From: Rhodobacteraceae bacterium EL129
GTDB lineage: Bacteria > Pseudomonadota > Alphaproteobacteria > Rhodobacterales > Rhodobacteraceae
Direction of reading: 5' to 3'
NCBI GenBank assembly: GCA_900313005.1
Contig: ONZJ01000002.1
Location: 1,566,996-1,630,995, forward strand
DNA: 64,000 bases
The first letter of the stretch is position 1, and every line of letters starts with the position of its first letter. Below the pieces are notes generated by a model that ran no database searches, was not told where the DNA came from, and saw only the letters and a list, made by a program, of their open reading frames with translations. Below, piece after piece: positions 48,357 through 56,956 of the stretch. The translations under genes were made by a program, and so were the position numbers.

Positions 48357-50423
48357 CTAACCGACGCTTCGTCCAAAAAATCCATTCCCGTGTTTGACCA
48401 TATCCGCGAAAGTTTCTTTCGGGGTCCAAAGGGGCGACAGCTCAGCTAGGGTTTGCATATCCTTAAAAAGATAAAACACTCCCCGCAAATCGACCTGCAA
48501 CAAGGGCCCGCCCCGTGCGCGATCAAAGCCGAACCCTTTGACAAGAACCAGATCAATGTCTGACGCACGCCGCACGCGCTTGTCCCAGATCAGATCGACG
48601 GCCTCGTTCACCAAAGCTCCAATAAGAGCAGAAGCCATCAAATCAGTGTCCATCTTCTGCGCTTTCATCCCACGTCGGGGTGGTGGCAGCAGACGTTTCA
48701 AATCCCCGTCCTGCGACGCGGTGCCGTCAGTGTAAATGTAAAACCCTCGACCCGCGCTGCGCCCGGCCTGCCCTTCTTTGATAAAGCGTGTCAGTGTGTG
48801 TATCGCCGTATCGGGCAGATCGCGGTCTTCTACAAATTGGGTCAACCGATTGTGGATGGAAGGCAGACCCGCCCGGTCGATCAGTTGAAAAGGCCCCTTG
48901 TCAAAACCTGCTTTTCGGGCGGCTGCATCAACCACATACGGGTTAGCACCGTGGTGGATCAACTCCAGCGCTGCCGCATATAGGGATGCACCAAGCACCG
49001 CCCTGAGTGTCCCTGCCCTCATGGTGCTGAGCACCGCAGATTTACCTGCCCGCCCGATCACGGCCATCACGGCCGCCACATCGGCCCCGGAGTGTTGCGC
49101 CCCACAAGACATTTCAATAACGGGGCGTGTTCCAATCGGAGAATAGGCATGCAGGCCTATGGGCGGTTTGATTTGGCCCACAGCGTGTCCTCGTGCGCGG
49201 GCATCGGCTTGCGGCTCCAACACCGACCAAATCGCATGAGGACGCAACTCGGGCGGGTTGGCAAAGGAAATGCTGGCATCATCAATGATCAAATCAACCT
49301 TGGCCAAGGATGCCAGGTTTGTGCCGCTGTCCAGCAGAGACAAACGTTTCTGCAGAGTGTCGTCGCTCAGTTTCCTTTGTTTGGCATCGCGTTGAAGAGC
49401 GCGCGCGAGCCACGCGGAAAAGGCTTCTGCCTCAGTTTCGGACGCCGATACGATGCTGATCCCAAAGCCTGCATTCAGCAGCATCAGCGTCAGCGCATCC
49501 AAATTGGTTTGACGTCCCATCACTGCGATCTGTCGCACAGCCGTGCGCCGGTCGCGCCCGGTGCGGGGCGGGGTCGCTGCAAATTTCTCGGCCATCAAAA
49601 AGTGACGCGCGCCCCTCGCTGAGGGAGACTGCAACCGGTCCTCGAACATGGCGCGTTCCAAGATCAATCCTTGATCAAACGGCAACAGCTGCGCTGCTTC
49701 AACACATTGCAATATGTCATTCGCGGCGGCGTTGCCCTCTTTGATTTGCGTTCGGATTGCACTCAAAGCAGCCTGAAACCCTTCGGGATCGGAAAAGCCC
49801 AGGTTTTCGTCGCGGGTTCTGGGCCACTGCCCTTTTCGTGCAAGGCTTTTTGCCAGTTGAAGCGCTTCTTCGACTGGTGAGCCTTGCGTCAATTGCGCGA
49901 TCATACGCAGCAGCCGGGTATCAGAGGCATGTACAACTTGTCCGCTGAGAAGCATCTCAAGCGCGCGCTGCGCCCCCAGGATGCGTGGCAGTCGTTGGGT
50001 TGCGCCTCCACCGGGGGTCATGCCCAGTTTGACGTCGGGCATCGCCAAGCGTGCATCTGTCTGTGCGACACGGGCATGCGCGGCCAAAGCCAGCTCGAAC
50101 CCGGCCCCCATCGCCGCACCATGGAGGGCCACAACAACCGGTTTGGGTGCATTTTCGATCTTGGTGCAGAGATCCGATACCCAAGGGAGAGCGAGCGTGT
50201 TGTTATACTCTGACAGATCGACGCCTGGGCAAAACCCGCGGCCCGCCCCTGTCAAAACAACCCCGTCGACATCAGGCGCGTCGATCGCTGCATCCAGCTG
50301 CGCGTCCAAAGCCGTCCGCATCGTCGGCGTCAGCGCATTGACCGGTGCGCGATCCATTGTCAGCAGAGCGATCCGATCGCGGATTTCAATGCGCACTTGA
50401 TCCACCACTCGGGGTCCCTTCAC
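48357..50423 (-). CDS. FadB/FadJ-like enoyl-CoA hydratase and 3-hydroxyacyl-CoA dehydrogenase fusion, degenerate
   Basis: 688 residues from GTG 50423; the exact start is uncertain. Residues 8-190 form a crotonase domain (GAGRGFCPGVDLS; MGAGFELALAAHARVA). The first catalytic Glu is at 110, but the second is Asp130 (MPDVKLGMTPGGG). The dehydrogenase half (from about 295) has no GxGxxG loop (IAVMGRQTNLDALTLML) though the His (GLHAYSPIG, 425) remains. FadB-like proteins do beta-oxidation steps 2 and 3; here the NAD step is doubtful. Confidence 0.75.
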   Translation of the reverse strand: MKGPRVVDQVRIEIRDRIALLTMDRAPVNALTPTMRTALDAQLDAAIDAPDVDGVVLTGAGRGFCPGVDLSEYNNTLALPWVSDLCTKIENAPKPVVVALHGAAMGAGFELALAAHARVAQTDARLAMPDVKLGMTPGGGATQRLPRILGAQRALEMLLSGQVVHASDTRLLRMIAQLTQGSPVEEALQLAKSLARKGQWPRTRDENLGFSDPEGFQAALSAIRTQIKEGNAAANDILQCVEAAQLLPFDQGLILERAMFEDRLQSPSARGARHFLMAEKFAATPPRTGRDRRTAVRQIAVMGRQTNLDALTLMLLNAGFGISIVSASETEAEAFSAWLARALQRDAKQRKLSDDTLQKRLSLLDSGTNLASLAKVDLIIDDASISFANPPELRPHAIWSVLEPQADARARGHAVGQIKPPIGLHAYSPIGTRPVIEMSCGAQHSGADVAAVMAVIGRAGKSAVLSTMRAGTLRAVLGASLYAAALELIHHGANPYVVDAAARKAGFDKGPFQLIDRAGLPSIHNRLTQFVEDRDLPDTAIHTLTRFIKEGQAGRSAGRGFYIYTDGTASQDGDLKRLLPPPRRGMKAQKMDTDLMASALIGALVNEAVDLIWDKRVRRASDIDLVLVKGFGFDRARGGPLLQVDLRGVFYLFKDMQTLAELSPLWTPKETFADMVKHGNGFFGRSVG

Positions 50424-50508
50424 CGGTGCATTGCAATTCTATTGCATTACACTCAAAGCGAGAGGATCAGGCAAGCCTTAGGTTAATCTTAGTTGCAATT
50501 GTCTTTGA

Positions 50509-50715
50509 TCACACAGGAACGTTGTCAAACTGCGCCTCCAAAGCCTCGCTTTGCAGGAGGTGATCCCATTTGCGCGCTTTTGAGGGCACCGATTGGCCTT
50601 GGGTCTTGAGATCATGGATAAGCCTGGCTAGGTCGGGTTGCAGGCGATAGCGGTCTGCTTCGGGACAGCGTTCGATCTTGCGTAGAAGGTCCGTCCAGCG
50701 GTTATGGTCTGTCAT
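50509..50715 (-). CDS. Small unknown protein
   Basis: 68 residues from ATG 50715 with GGGGAGAT upstream; the longer frame is rejected because it starts in non-coding DNA. Helical and charged: WTDLLRKIERCPEADRYRLQ, DLARLIHDLKTQGQSVPSKA. No known family and no link to neighbours is evident. Confidence 0.55.
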   Translation of the reverse strand: MTDHNRWTDLLRKIERCPEADRYRLQPDLARLIHDLKTQGQSVPSKARKWDHLLQSEALEAQFDNVPV

Positions 50716-50848
50716 GTCAGTATCTCCCCGGAGTGCACAACCTGAAGTATAGCAGCTTGTGTATCGTTTTTCGATGATCATGCCGGGAAGATGTAAAGGA
50801 TTGGTAAACCTCCGCCGATGCGGCAGGAGCAAGCTGGATATTTTTCCG

Positions 50849-51946
50849 TTAAGATGTCGCGGGCAAGGCCATCACCGGATCGGGCAGATCCAGGTCTGGC
50901 AAATCGTCAAAACCAGCCAATGTGTCATCGGGCAGATCAGGCAAGTCCTGCATATCTGCTAGGGTCTGATCAATTTGGAGCCGAGCCTCTTCCGGTTCCA
51001 GCGCCTTTGGGAGCTGCCCATTTTCTATGTCCCTTGCCCCATCACTTGCGCCTGACTCGGACGGTTGGTCAAAGCCCGGTAACATCACCCGGACCGCACG
51101 CATTCCGCTGAGCTGTCCGAGATGAACATCTGCCACGAGGTGCCCCAGTGATGTCACCAGTTCGGACTGCCCGAGGCATCCCAAGGGCAAAGGCAAAACG
51201 GCACCCTGTTGTAAGTTGCAGACCACATTGAGCGGCTGGTTCAACCGCGCGATGACAGTTGTAAAGGCCACCGGGGCATCCAATGCCTGCTTGTGTAAAA
51301 CGGGTGATTTCTGATCCTTGTCCCCACGTATCCGGTTCGACGCCGATTTCTTTGTCTTGCGATGTGGCAGGGCCAGAAATATCACACCTGTTTTTGCGCC
51401 TTCTGCCAGGTCGAGCGTCAAGCGGAACAAATCAAACTGCCCATCGTCCAACAAAAGCGACAAGGCGCGTGTGTCTTCCACCCGGTCACCAAAGCGGAAC
51501 TCACTTGGCCTGTAGGCCTCGTTATGCTCTGACAGCTGGGTGTCATATCGTTCAAGCGTGGCATCGAGCAGCGGTGCGATCATTGCGGCGTCCGTGCGGG
51601 TGTAAGCCCGGTCTGCCGCCTTGACCGCGCGCACCTGACCCGAGATTTGCTGTTCCACAATTGCGGTCACGCTTTGACCGTCGAAACAGGCGACTGCGCG
51701 TGCTCCATCAACCCCATCCAACAAAACAAGCATCCCCTGCCCGTCCATCTGGCTCAAAAGGTCCTTGGTGGTGACGGATGTCTGTTCCAGCGTGGTGACC
51801 CCCACCGCCAGTTCAAACAACTTGTCCGCCGAGCGGGCCAGGCCAAGGCGCAGCGCCTTGGCGGGATTCATCGCGCGGGCATCGAACCCTTCACGGGCGA
51901 CGCGCGCTTTCCTGTGGATAATTGAAATGCTGTTGGTGTTGTCCAT
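50849..51946 (-). CDS. FliM/FliN-like C-ring homolog outside a flagellar cluster
   Basis: 365 residues from ATG 51946 (a TTG at 51973 is the alternative). The middle (RTDAAMIAPLLDATLERYDT) and the SpoA-like segment (VVCNLQQGAVLPLPLGCLGQ, then HLGQLSGMRAVRVML) follow the flagellar motor switch pattern. The C-terminal 80 residues are acidic and Pro-rich (LPDLPDDTLAGFDDLPDLDL). No other flagellar gene is nearby. It may be a divergent FliM or a regulator; this call is tentative. Confidence 0.5.
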   Translation of the reverse strand: MDNTNSISIIHRKARVAREGFDARAMNPAKALRLGLARSADKLFELAVGVTTLEQTSVTTKDLLSQMDGQGMLVLLDGVDGARAVACFDGQSVTAIVEQQISGQVRAVKAADRAYTRTDAAMIAPLLDATLERYDTQLSEHNEAYRPSEFRFGDRVEDTRALSLLLDDGQFDLFRLTLDLAEGAKTGVIFLALPHRKTKKSASNRIRGDKDQKSPVLHKQALDAPVAFTTVIARLNQPLNVVCNLQQGAVLPLPLGCLGQSELVTSLGHLVADVHLGQLSGMRAVRVMLPGFDQPSESGASDGARDIENGQLPKALEPEEARLQIDQTLADMQDLPDLPDDTLAGFDDLPDLDLPDPVMALPATS

Positions 51947-52012
51947 AGATGCTTCGCTGAGCCCGATCTTCAAACTTCACCGAAGCCTACGAAAAACTGG
52001 TTACCAAGGCCT

Positions 52013-54709
52013 TTATGCGGCTGGACTTGTCGCCTGCGAGACTGTCGCAGGAGGCAAGATCACCCGAAACGCGCTGCCGCCCTGTGCCGGAACGATGCCG
52101 ACGCTGCCACCAAGGCGTGTCATGATCTCAGCGCAGATCGCCAGTCCCAACCCTGCACCGCCGACGCGGGCATGGCTGATCCGGGAAAACTTTTCAAAGA
52201 TCACGGCATGCATGTCGGCGGGGATGCCTGAGCCGTTGTCGACAAAATCAATAATCAGCTGTCCATTCTGGCGCTGTGTGCTGATGGTCAGCACGGGCTC
52301 TTTGGCATCGCAGTATTTGCGCGCATTTGTAATCAGGTTGATAAAGACCTGCGCCAAACGGTCCAAATCCGTCGTCAGCACTATGTTTTGATCAATCTGC
52401 CCATACTTAATTTCCAGCTGCCCCTCTTCCCCTTGAGCGGCACGGACAGAGCGTTGCAGCAGGTCCGACAGGCTGCCTGTTTGGGTGTTCAGCACCACCT
52501 GCCCGTTTTCCAGAACACTGAGATCCAGAAGATCATCCAGCAGCCGTGTCAGGCGCACGGTCTCATCATGGATAATGGTCGAGTATTTCTCACCGTCGGC
52601 CTCAGAAAGTCCTTTACCGTCGCGCAGGATTTCCGAGAACGCGCGGATGGATGTCATGGGCGTGCGCAGCTCGTGGCTGATCTGGCTGAGAAACGTGTCC
52701 TTTTGTTCAGAGATCTGCGTCAGTTTTGTATTGGCCGCGCGCAGCTGTCGGGCGGTGCGAGCAAGCTCTTCGGACTTGGCTTCAAGCTGGCTGGAGTACT
52801 CCATGATCTGCGCTGTTTCGTCCGCAACCGCCATCAGGTCCTGCACCGAGACCGTGGCCCCGCCGACGATCTGGCTGATCATGGCATGGGCCGTGGCCCC
52901 GCCGACGGATCCGGACAATTCACGCTCCAATTCCTGCAGGAAATCAGGGCTGGGTTCGGGCAAATATCCCGACAAGCCCTGGCGTGAGGCCGCTTTGGAA
53001 AACAAGGACTGCGCTTCCGCGGCCCCCAATATGCGCTGCGACATCAGCAAAAGGTCCTCACTTTGGGCCAATCCGCCAGACCAGGTGCCGGTGGTGGCCG
53101 AGTGTTGGAAGACATTGACAAATTGTGCGCCCTGTAACCGCTCCAGCGGTTTGGGGAAGCTCAGGATCGACACCGCAATAAAGGAAAAGGTGTTCAGCAG
53201 CATCGACCACATCACCGCGTGCACCAGTGGGTCCATCCCATCTACGCCAAACAAGGCCCGGGGTCTGAGCCAGCTGATGCCAAATGGTCCTGCCTCTAGA
53301 AGCGCCTGAGACAGGATGACAGATGGCCCGAAACTGGGTAGAAAAAGGGTGTAAAGCCAAATGGCGAACCCAACGAGCAGTCCCGTTAACGCGCCAATAC
53401 GTGTGGCCCCACGCCAAAACAGCCCGCCCAACATGGCAGGCAGCAGCTGCGCCACGCCGGCAAAGGACACAAGCCCGATAGCCGCCAAAGCGGCGCCACC
53501 GCTGGACAGACGCAGGTAGACATAGCCAAGCAAGACAACGCCTGCGATCGACAGTCGCCGTGTCAGCAAGGCCACTTGCCGCACATCGCCCGACACAACA
53601 ATCCCCGTGCCGCCGGTCATGCGCAACCAGACGGGCATCACCACATGGTTGGACAGCATGGTCGACAGCGCAATAGCGGCCACAATCACCATGGAGGTGG
53701 CCGATGAAAAGCCACCCAAAAACGACAAGATCGCCAAGCCTTCTCGGCCTTCCTGAAGCGGCAGTGTGAGGACAAACAAATCTGGGTTGGCACCCGCAGG
53801 CATGATATCCAGGCCGATCGCGGCGATGGGCACGACAAAGAGGCTCATCAGCATCAGATAGGCTGGAAAGGCCCAGGATGCGGTGCGCAAATGGCCTTCG
53901 TCCTCGTTTTCAACCACCATTACCTGGAACATCCGGGGCAAGCACAAGAAGGCTGCGGCTGACAAGAGCGTTAGCCCGACCCAGCGACTGCCGGGCACAT
54001 CCCAGCGGGCAATCTCCGAGGCGTCGATCCGGGCAAAGGTTTCTGATACGCCTCCGGCAATACCCCAGACCACAAAGATACCCACAGCCAGCAGGGCAAA
54101 CAGCTTGACCACCGCCTCAAGCGCGATGGCCATCACGACACCGTGGTGACGTTCGTTGGCATCCAGGTTGCGCGTTCCAAAGAGGATCGTGAAGAGCGTG
54201 AGCCCCAGCGCAACCCAAAGCGCTGTCGAGGATGCGTCACCCAAACTGGCGTTTGGATCGGCTTCTGCGAAGGCAGCAAAAGACAAGGTGACCGATTGGA
54301 GCTGCAGGGCAATATAAGGCGTGGTCCCGATCACAGCCAAAATAGTGACGAGAACCGCCAAAAGGTTGGATTTGCCATAGCGCGAGGAAATCAGATCCGC
54401 GATCGAGGTGATCCGCTGGCTTCGTCCGATACGTACCAGTTTGCGAAGGGTCCACCACCAGCCGATCATGATCAGCGTCGGCCCCAGATAGATCGTCAAG
54501 AACTCCAAACCGGAACGCGCCGCAAACCCCACCGCGCCGTAAAACGTCCAAGCGGTGCAATAGATGGACAATGACAGTGTGTAGATCCATGGGCTGCGAA
54601 GCCATGCTCCACGACCGTGCAATGCCGCGCGATCCGCCGCAAAGGCCACAGCAAACAACAGCACCACATAGAGCAGGCTGGCCAGAACAAGGACGTTCAG
54701 CGTGGCCAT
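52013..54709 (-). CDS. Solute-symporter-type sensor histidine kinase (CbrA/CrbS-like)
   Basis: 898 residues. About 13 membrane helices of the sodium:solute symporter fold (TLSLSIYCTAWTFYGAVGFA, ITSIADLISSRYGKSNLLAV, FLGGFSSATSMVIVAAIAL) fill residues 1-500. A STAC-like segment (RILGAAEAQSLFSKAASRQG; ISQIVGGATVS) and a coiled coil (SQLEAKSEELARTARQLRAA) follow. Then come HisKA (FLSQISHELRTPMTSIRAFS, His about 680) and HATPase (DNGSGIP, GGAGLGLAICAEIM). There is no receiver domain. The likely receiver is encoded two genes upstream in the same operon. Confidence 0.9.
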   Translation of the reverse strand: MATLNVLVLASLLYVVLLFAVAFAADRAALHGRGAWLRSPWIYTLSLSIYCTAWTFYGAVGFAARSGLEFLTIYLGPTLIMIGWWWTLRKLVRIGRSQRITSIADLISSRYGKSNLLAVLVTILAVIGTTPYIALQLQSVTLSFAAFAEADPNASLGDASSTALWVALGLTLFTILFGTRNLDANERHHGVVMAIALEAVVKLFALLAVGIFVVWGIAGGVSETFARIDASEIARWDVPGSRWVGLTLLSAAAFLCLPRMFQVMVVENEDEGHLRTASWAFPAYLMLMSLFVVPIAAIGLDIMPAGANPDLFVLTLPLQEGREGLAILSFLGGFSSATSMVIVAAIALSTMLSNHVVMPVWLRMTGGTGIVVSGDVRQVALLTRRLSIAGVVLLGYVYLRLSSGGAALAAIGLVSFAGVAQLLPAMLGGLFWRGATRIGALTGLLVGFAIWLYTLFLPSFGPSVILSQALLEAGPFGISWLRPRALFGVDGMDPLVHAVMWSMLLNTFSFIAVSILSFPKPLERLQGAQFVNVFQHSATTGTWSGGLAQSEDLLLMSQRILGAAEAQSLFSKAASRQGLSGYLPEPSPDFLQELERELSGSVGGATAHAMISQIVGGATVSVQDLMAVADETAQIMEYSSQLEAKSEELARTARQLRAANTKLTQISEQKDTFLSQISHELRTPMTSIRAFSEILRDGKGLSEADGEKYSTIIHDETVRLTRLLDDLLDLSVLENGQVVLNTQTGSLSDLLQRSVRAAQGEEGQLEIKYGQIDQNIVLTTDLDRLAQVFINLITNARKYCDAKEPVLTISTQRQNGQLIIDFVDNGSGIPADMHAVIFEKFSRISHARVGGAGLGLAICAEIMTRLGGSVGIVPAQGGSAFRVILPPATVSQATSPAA

Positions 54710-54979
54710 TCACTCATCCTTGAAAGCATCGTCTGTCTCGGCACCACTCGGCAGCCGGGACGAGATCAGCGCAGCTGCAATGAGTAACACCAACCATGCC
54801 AGAAAGAGAAACGACATCACATAGGTGGTCGCACGCCCCTGCCCTCCTGAGATTGCCCATAGCAATGGCAAGTAAAACAAGACCACGCCAAAGACCGGCA
54901 ACATGCGCGCCGCATCCGCCATCCGCCTTTGGCGATAGGCGCGACGTTCCAGAAAGACGGACGGCTGTTCCTGGCTCAT
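54710..54979 (-). CDS. Small two-helix membrane protein of the sensor operon
   Basis: 89 residues: a basic cytoplasmic start VFLERRAYRQRRMADAARML, two helices (LPVFGVVLFYLPLLWAIS; MSFLFLAWLVLLIAAALI), acidic tail. The size and layout recall the small partner subunits of some solute symporters (DUF4212), but the motif match is weak. It directly precedes the kinase gene (no gap) and overlaps the receiver gene by four bases. Confidence 0.6.
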   Translation of the reverse strand: MSQEQPSVFLERRAYRQRRMADAARMLPVFGVVLFYLPLLWAISGGQGRATTYVMSFLFLAWLVLLIAAALISSRLPSGAETDDAFKDE

Positions 54980-55344
54980 GGGGTCATCAGGTCCCGCACT
55001 GTGGCCAAAACATCGGCGTTGGAGAAAGGTTTGGTCATGTATTGACTGGCGCCGTAGCGCTCGGCCATGTCGCGGTCCGTATCCTGCCCACGCGCGGTGA
55101 GCATCAGAACCGGCAGGTCAGCGGTCTGTTCATTGGCGCGAATGTCTCGTAGAATATCAAACCCGCTGCGCCCCGGCAGCATGACATCCAGGATGATCAG
55201 GTCGGGCGCGCGGGCCAATACAGCCTCAATGGCGTCATGTCCGTTTGAATGTGTTTTAACGTCATACCCGTCACGAGACAGGATGAAGCTGACGGCCTCA
55301 ATGATATTGGGCTCGTCTTCGATCAAAAGGACGCGTTTCGTCAT
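54976..55344 (-). CDS. Single-domain response regulator
   Basis: 122 residues, only a CheY-like receiver: acidic pair in LLIEDEP, phospho-Asp in LIILDVMLPGRSG, Thr in VLMLTARG, Lys in YMTKPFSNAD. There is no output domain, so it must act by binding another protein. It is first in a coupled operon with the small membrane protein and the sensor kinase, and lies 86 bases from scfR-type gene. Confidence 0.92.
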   Translation of the reverse strand: MTKRVLLIEDEPNIIEAVSFILSRDGYDVKTHSNGHDAIEAVLARAPDLIILDVMLPGRSGFDILRDIRANEQTADLPVLMLTARGQDTDRDMAERYGASQYMTKPFSNADVLATVRDLMTP

Positions 55345-55430
55345 CTATGGCTCCCCTGCCATTCCCGAAGGTCCCGGGCGTTCGGATACTATGAGAAATA
55401 GAACCCAGCCTGTCAAAAGCAGATTGCGGC

Positions 55431-56738
55431 TCACTCTGCCCCGGTCATCAAAGATGGCTCGCGACGTGCGGCACAGTCTTGCATTGGGCAGATCCGGCAA
55501 CTTGAGCCGACATGTTCAACACGTTCGGCTGTCGCCTCGGGATGGTCGGGCAACAGCAACATATGCGCATGCACAAGTGCCGGGCCGTCAAATCCCGCTG
55601 GGCGGCGAAGCTCGGCCAGGGAATAGCTCATGATCCTACTGTGCTGGCTTCCTGATTGTTCCAGCGGTACGGCGACCCGACTGAGCGGGCTTTGCAAAAC
55701 GCGGTAAAGCGGCCAGAGCGCACAAGCGCCAGCAGCCGTTGGAATGGAAAACCCCGGCACCTGTTTGCGAAAGATAATCGTGCCCGATCCATCACAGATG
55801 ACCAATCCCACGGGCCCATACACATCCGAGGGCAACGACGCCATACGCCGCAACAATAGCGGGGCGTCCACCTGCAATTGACGGGCCAGGGCGTTGGGCT
55901 CAAGCCCCAGAACATCGACCGCCTGGCGCAAGGCGCGCATCGGCAGGATTTGCGCATCGCTGTGTGCCTGTCGCAACCAGGTCTCGGTCAGACGACGCGC
56001 ACTGTCCGTTGCCAAATCTGGTGCTTGTGCGACCAGATGCGGTATGGCCCCATCCCCCATGGATTTTTCCAGAAACGGCAGTGTGTAGTTATGCTGCGCC
56101 AGAAAAGCGTGCATTTCGTCCATGGGGGAACGCACGTCCTCATCAGTATCGGGGGCAGCCTCCAGATGGCGCACAAGCGCCTCGGCGCCTTCAGCCAATC
56201 GCCGACTGTCTTCGCCCAGATTGCGATGAAACCTTGCGCGCCATTCGGGTTCCAGCTCTTTCGTTTCGACCAGAATGGAAGCGGTGGAACGGATGGCTGT
56301 CACCGAGGTAATCACATCATGCAACGACGCCGCCAGATGCGGGTCATTGGCCAGCCGGTCATTCAATGTGGCCACGGTCTGTTCCAACGTTTCGGCCTTT
56401 TGATGCAATGCAGTCAGAACCTGTGCCCAACCCGGAAAGCGCCCGGCAAATTCCTCGGTGCGATCCAGTTCGGCAGCATGGGCGTTTTGCGAATGAGCCG
56501 CCACCTGCAAGCCGTCCAGCAACGCCGCTTCGGCTCCTTCACTGAGCAAGGCGGGCTCGACCTGCAAATGCTCGGCCAGGGTCAGCAACGTCTTGCCGCC
56601 GATTCTGCGGCGGTTGTGTTCAATCAGGTTGAGATAGGATGGTGATATGCCGGCTTGCTTGGCCAGCTCTGTCTGTTTGAGCCCCAACATCACTCGCCTG
56701 TCCCGGATCCGGTTGCCGATAAGCTGGCTTTGCGCCAT
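55431..56738 (-). CDS. ScfR-type short-chain fatty acyl-CoA responsive regulator
   Basis: 435 residues: XRE helix-turn-helix (IGNRIRDRRVMLGLKQTELA, AGISPSYLNLIEHNRRRIGG), an unusual helical middle (about 70-205), then the DUF2083-type C-terminus ending CRICPMQDCAARREPS, with closely spaced cysteines. Relatives (ScfR, RamB, PccR) control acetate and propionate metabolism genes on sensing acyl-CoA. Divergent from the ABC transporter operon; matched operator-like repeats lie between. Confidence 0.88.
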   Translation of the reverse strand: MAQSQLIGNRIRDRRVMLGLKQTELAKQAGISPSYLNLIEHNRRRIGGKTLLTLAEHLQVEPALLSEGAEAALLDGLQVAAHSQNAHAAELDRTEEFAGRFPGWAQVLTALHQKAETLEQTVATLNDRLANDPHLAASLHDVITSVTAIRSTASILVETKELEPEWRARFHRNLGEDSRRLAEGAEALVRHLEAAPDTDEDVRSPMDEMHAFLAQHNYTLPFLEKSMGDGAIPHLVAQAPDLATDSARRLTETWLRQAHSDAQILPMRALRQAVDVLGLEPNALARQLQVDAPLLLRRMASLPSDVYGPVGLVICDGSGTIIFRKQVPGFSIPTAAGACALWPLYRVLQSPLSRVAVPLEQSGSQHSRIMSYSLAELRRPAGFDGPALVHAHMLLLPDHPEATAERVEHVGSSCRICPMQDCAARREPSLMTGAE

Positions 56739-56759
56739 TGGTTTTCCTTTACAATTCCG

Positions 56760-56849
56760 GTGCTTTACCTAAGGGTATGGCGAATAATTTACAGAATTTA
56801 CGATACTTCTGTTTATTTTTTTACAAAATTATTCTTTCAAGTAAAGCAC
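56760..56849. promoter_or_regulatory. Matched 9-base operator-like sites between regulator and transporter
   Basis: GTGCTTTAC (56760-56768) and its exact reverse complement GTAAAGCAC (56841-56849) lie 72 bases apart in the divergent promoter region. They are candidate sites for the ScfR-type regulator acting on itself and on the transporter. The region is A+T-rich (TTTTTTACAAAATTATTC). Confidence 0.5.
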
Positions 56850-56956
56850 TTGTTGCGGTGTTTTCTTACCTGCTGCGATAATGAATTTGCACGAGTTTGT
56901 GCCCGCACCTGCACGAGGAGACGCAAGTTGCGGTAAAATCTAATGGGAGGAACTCC

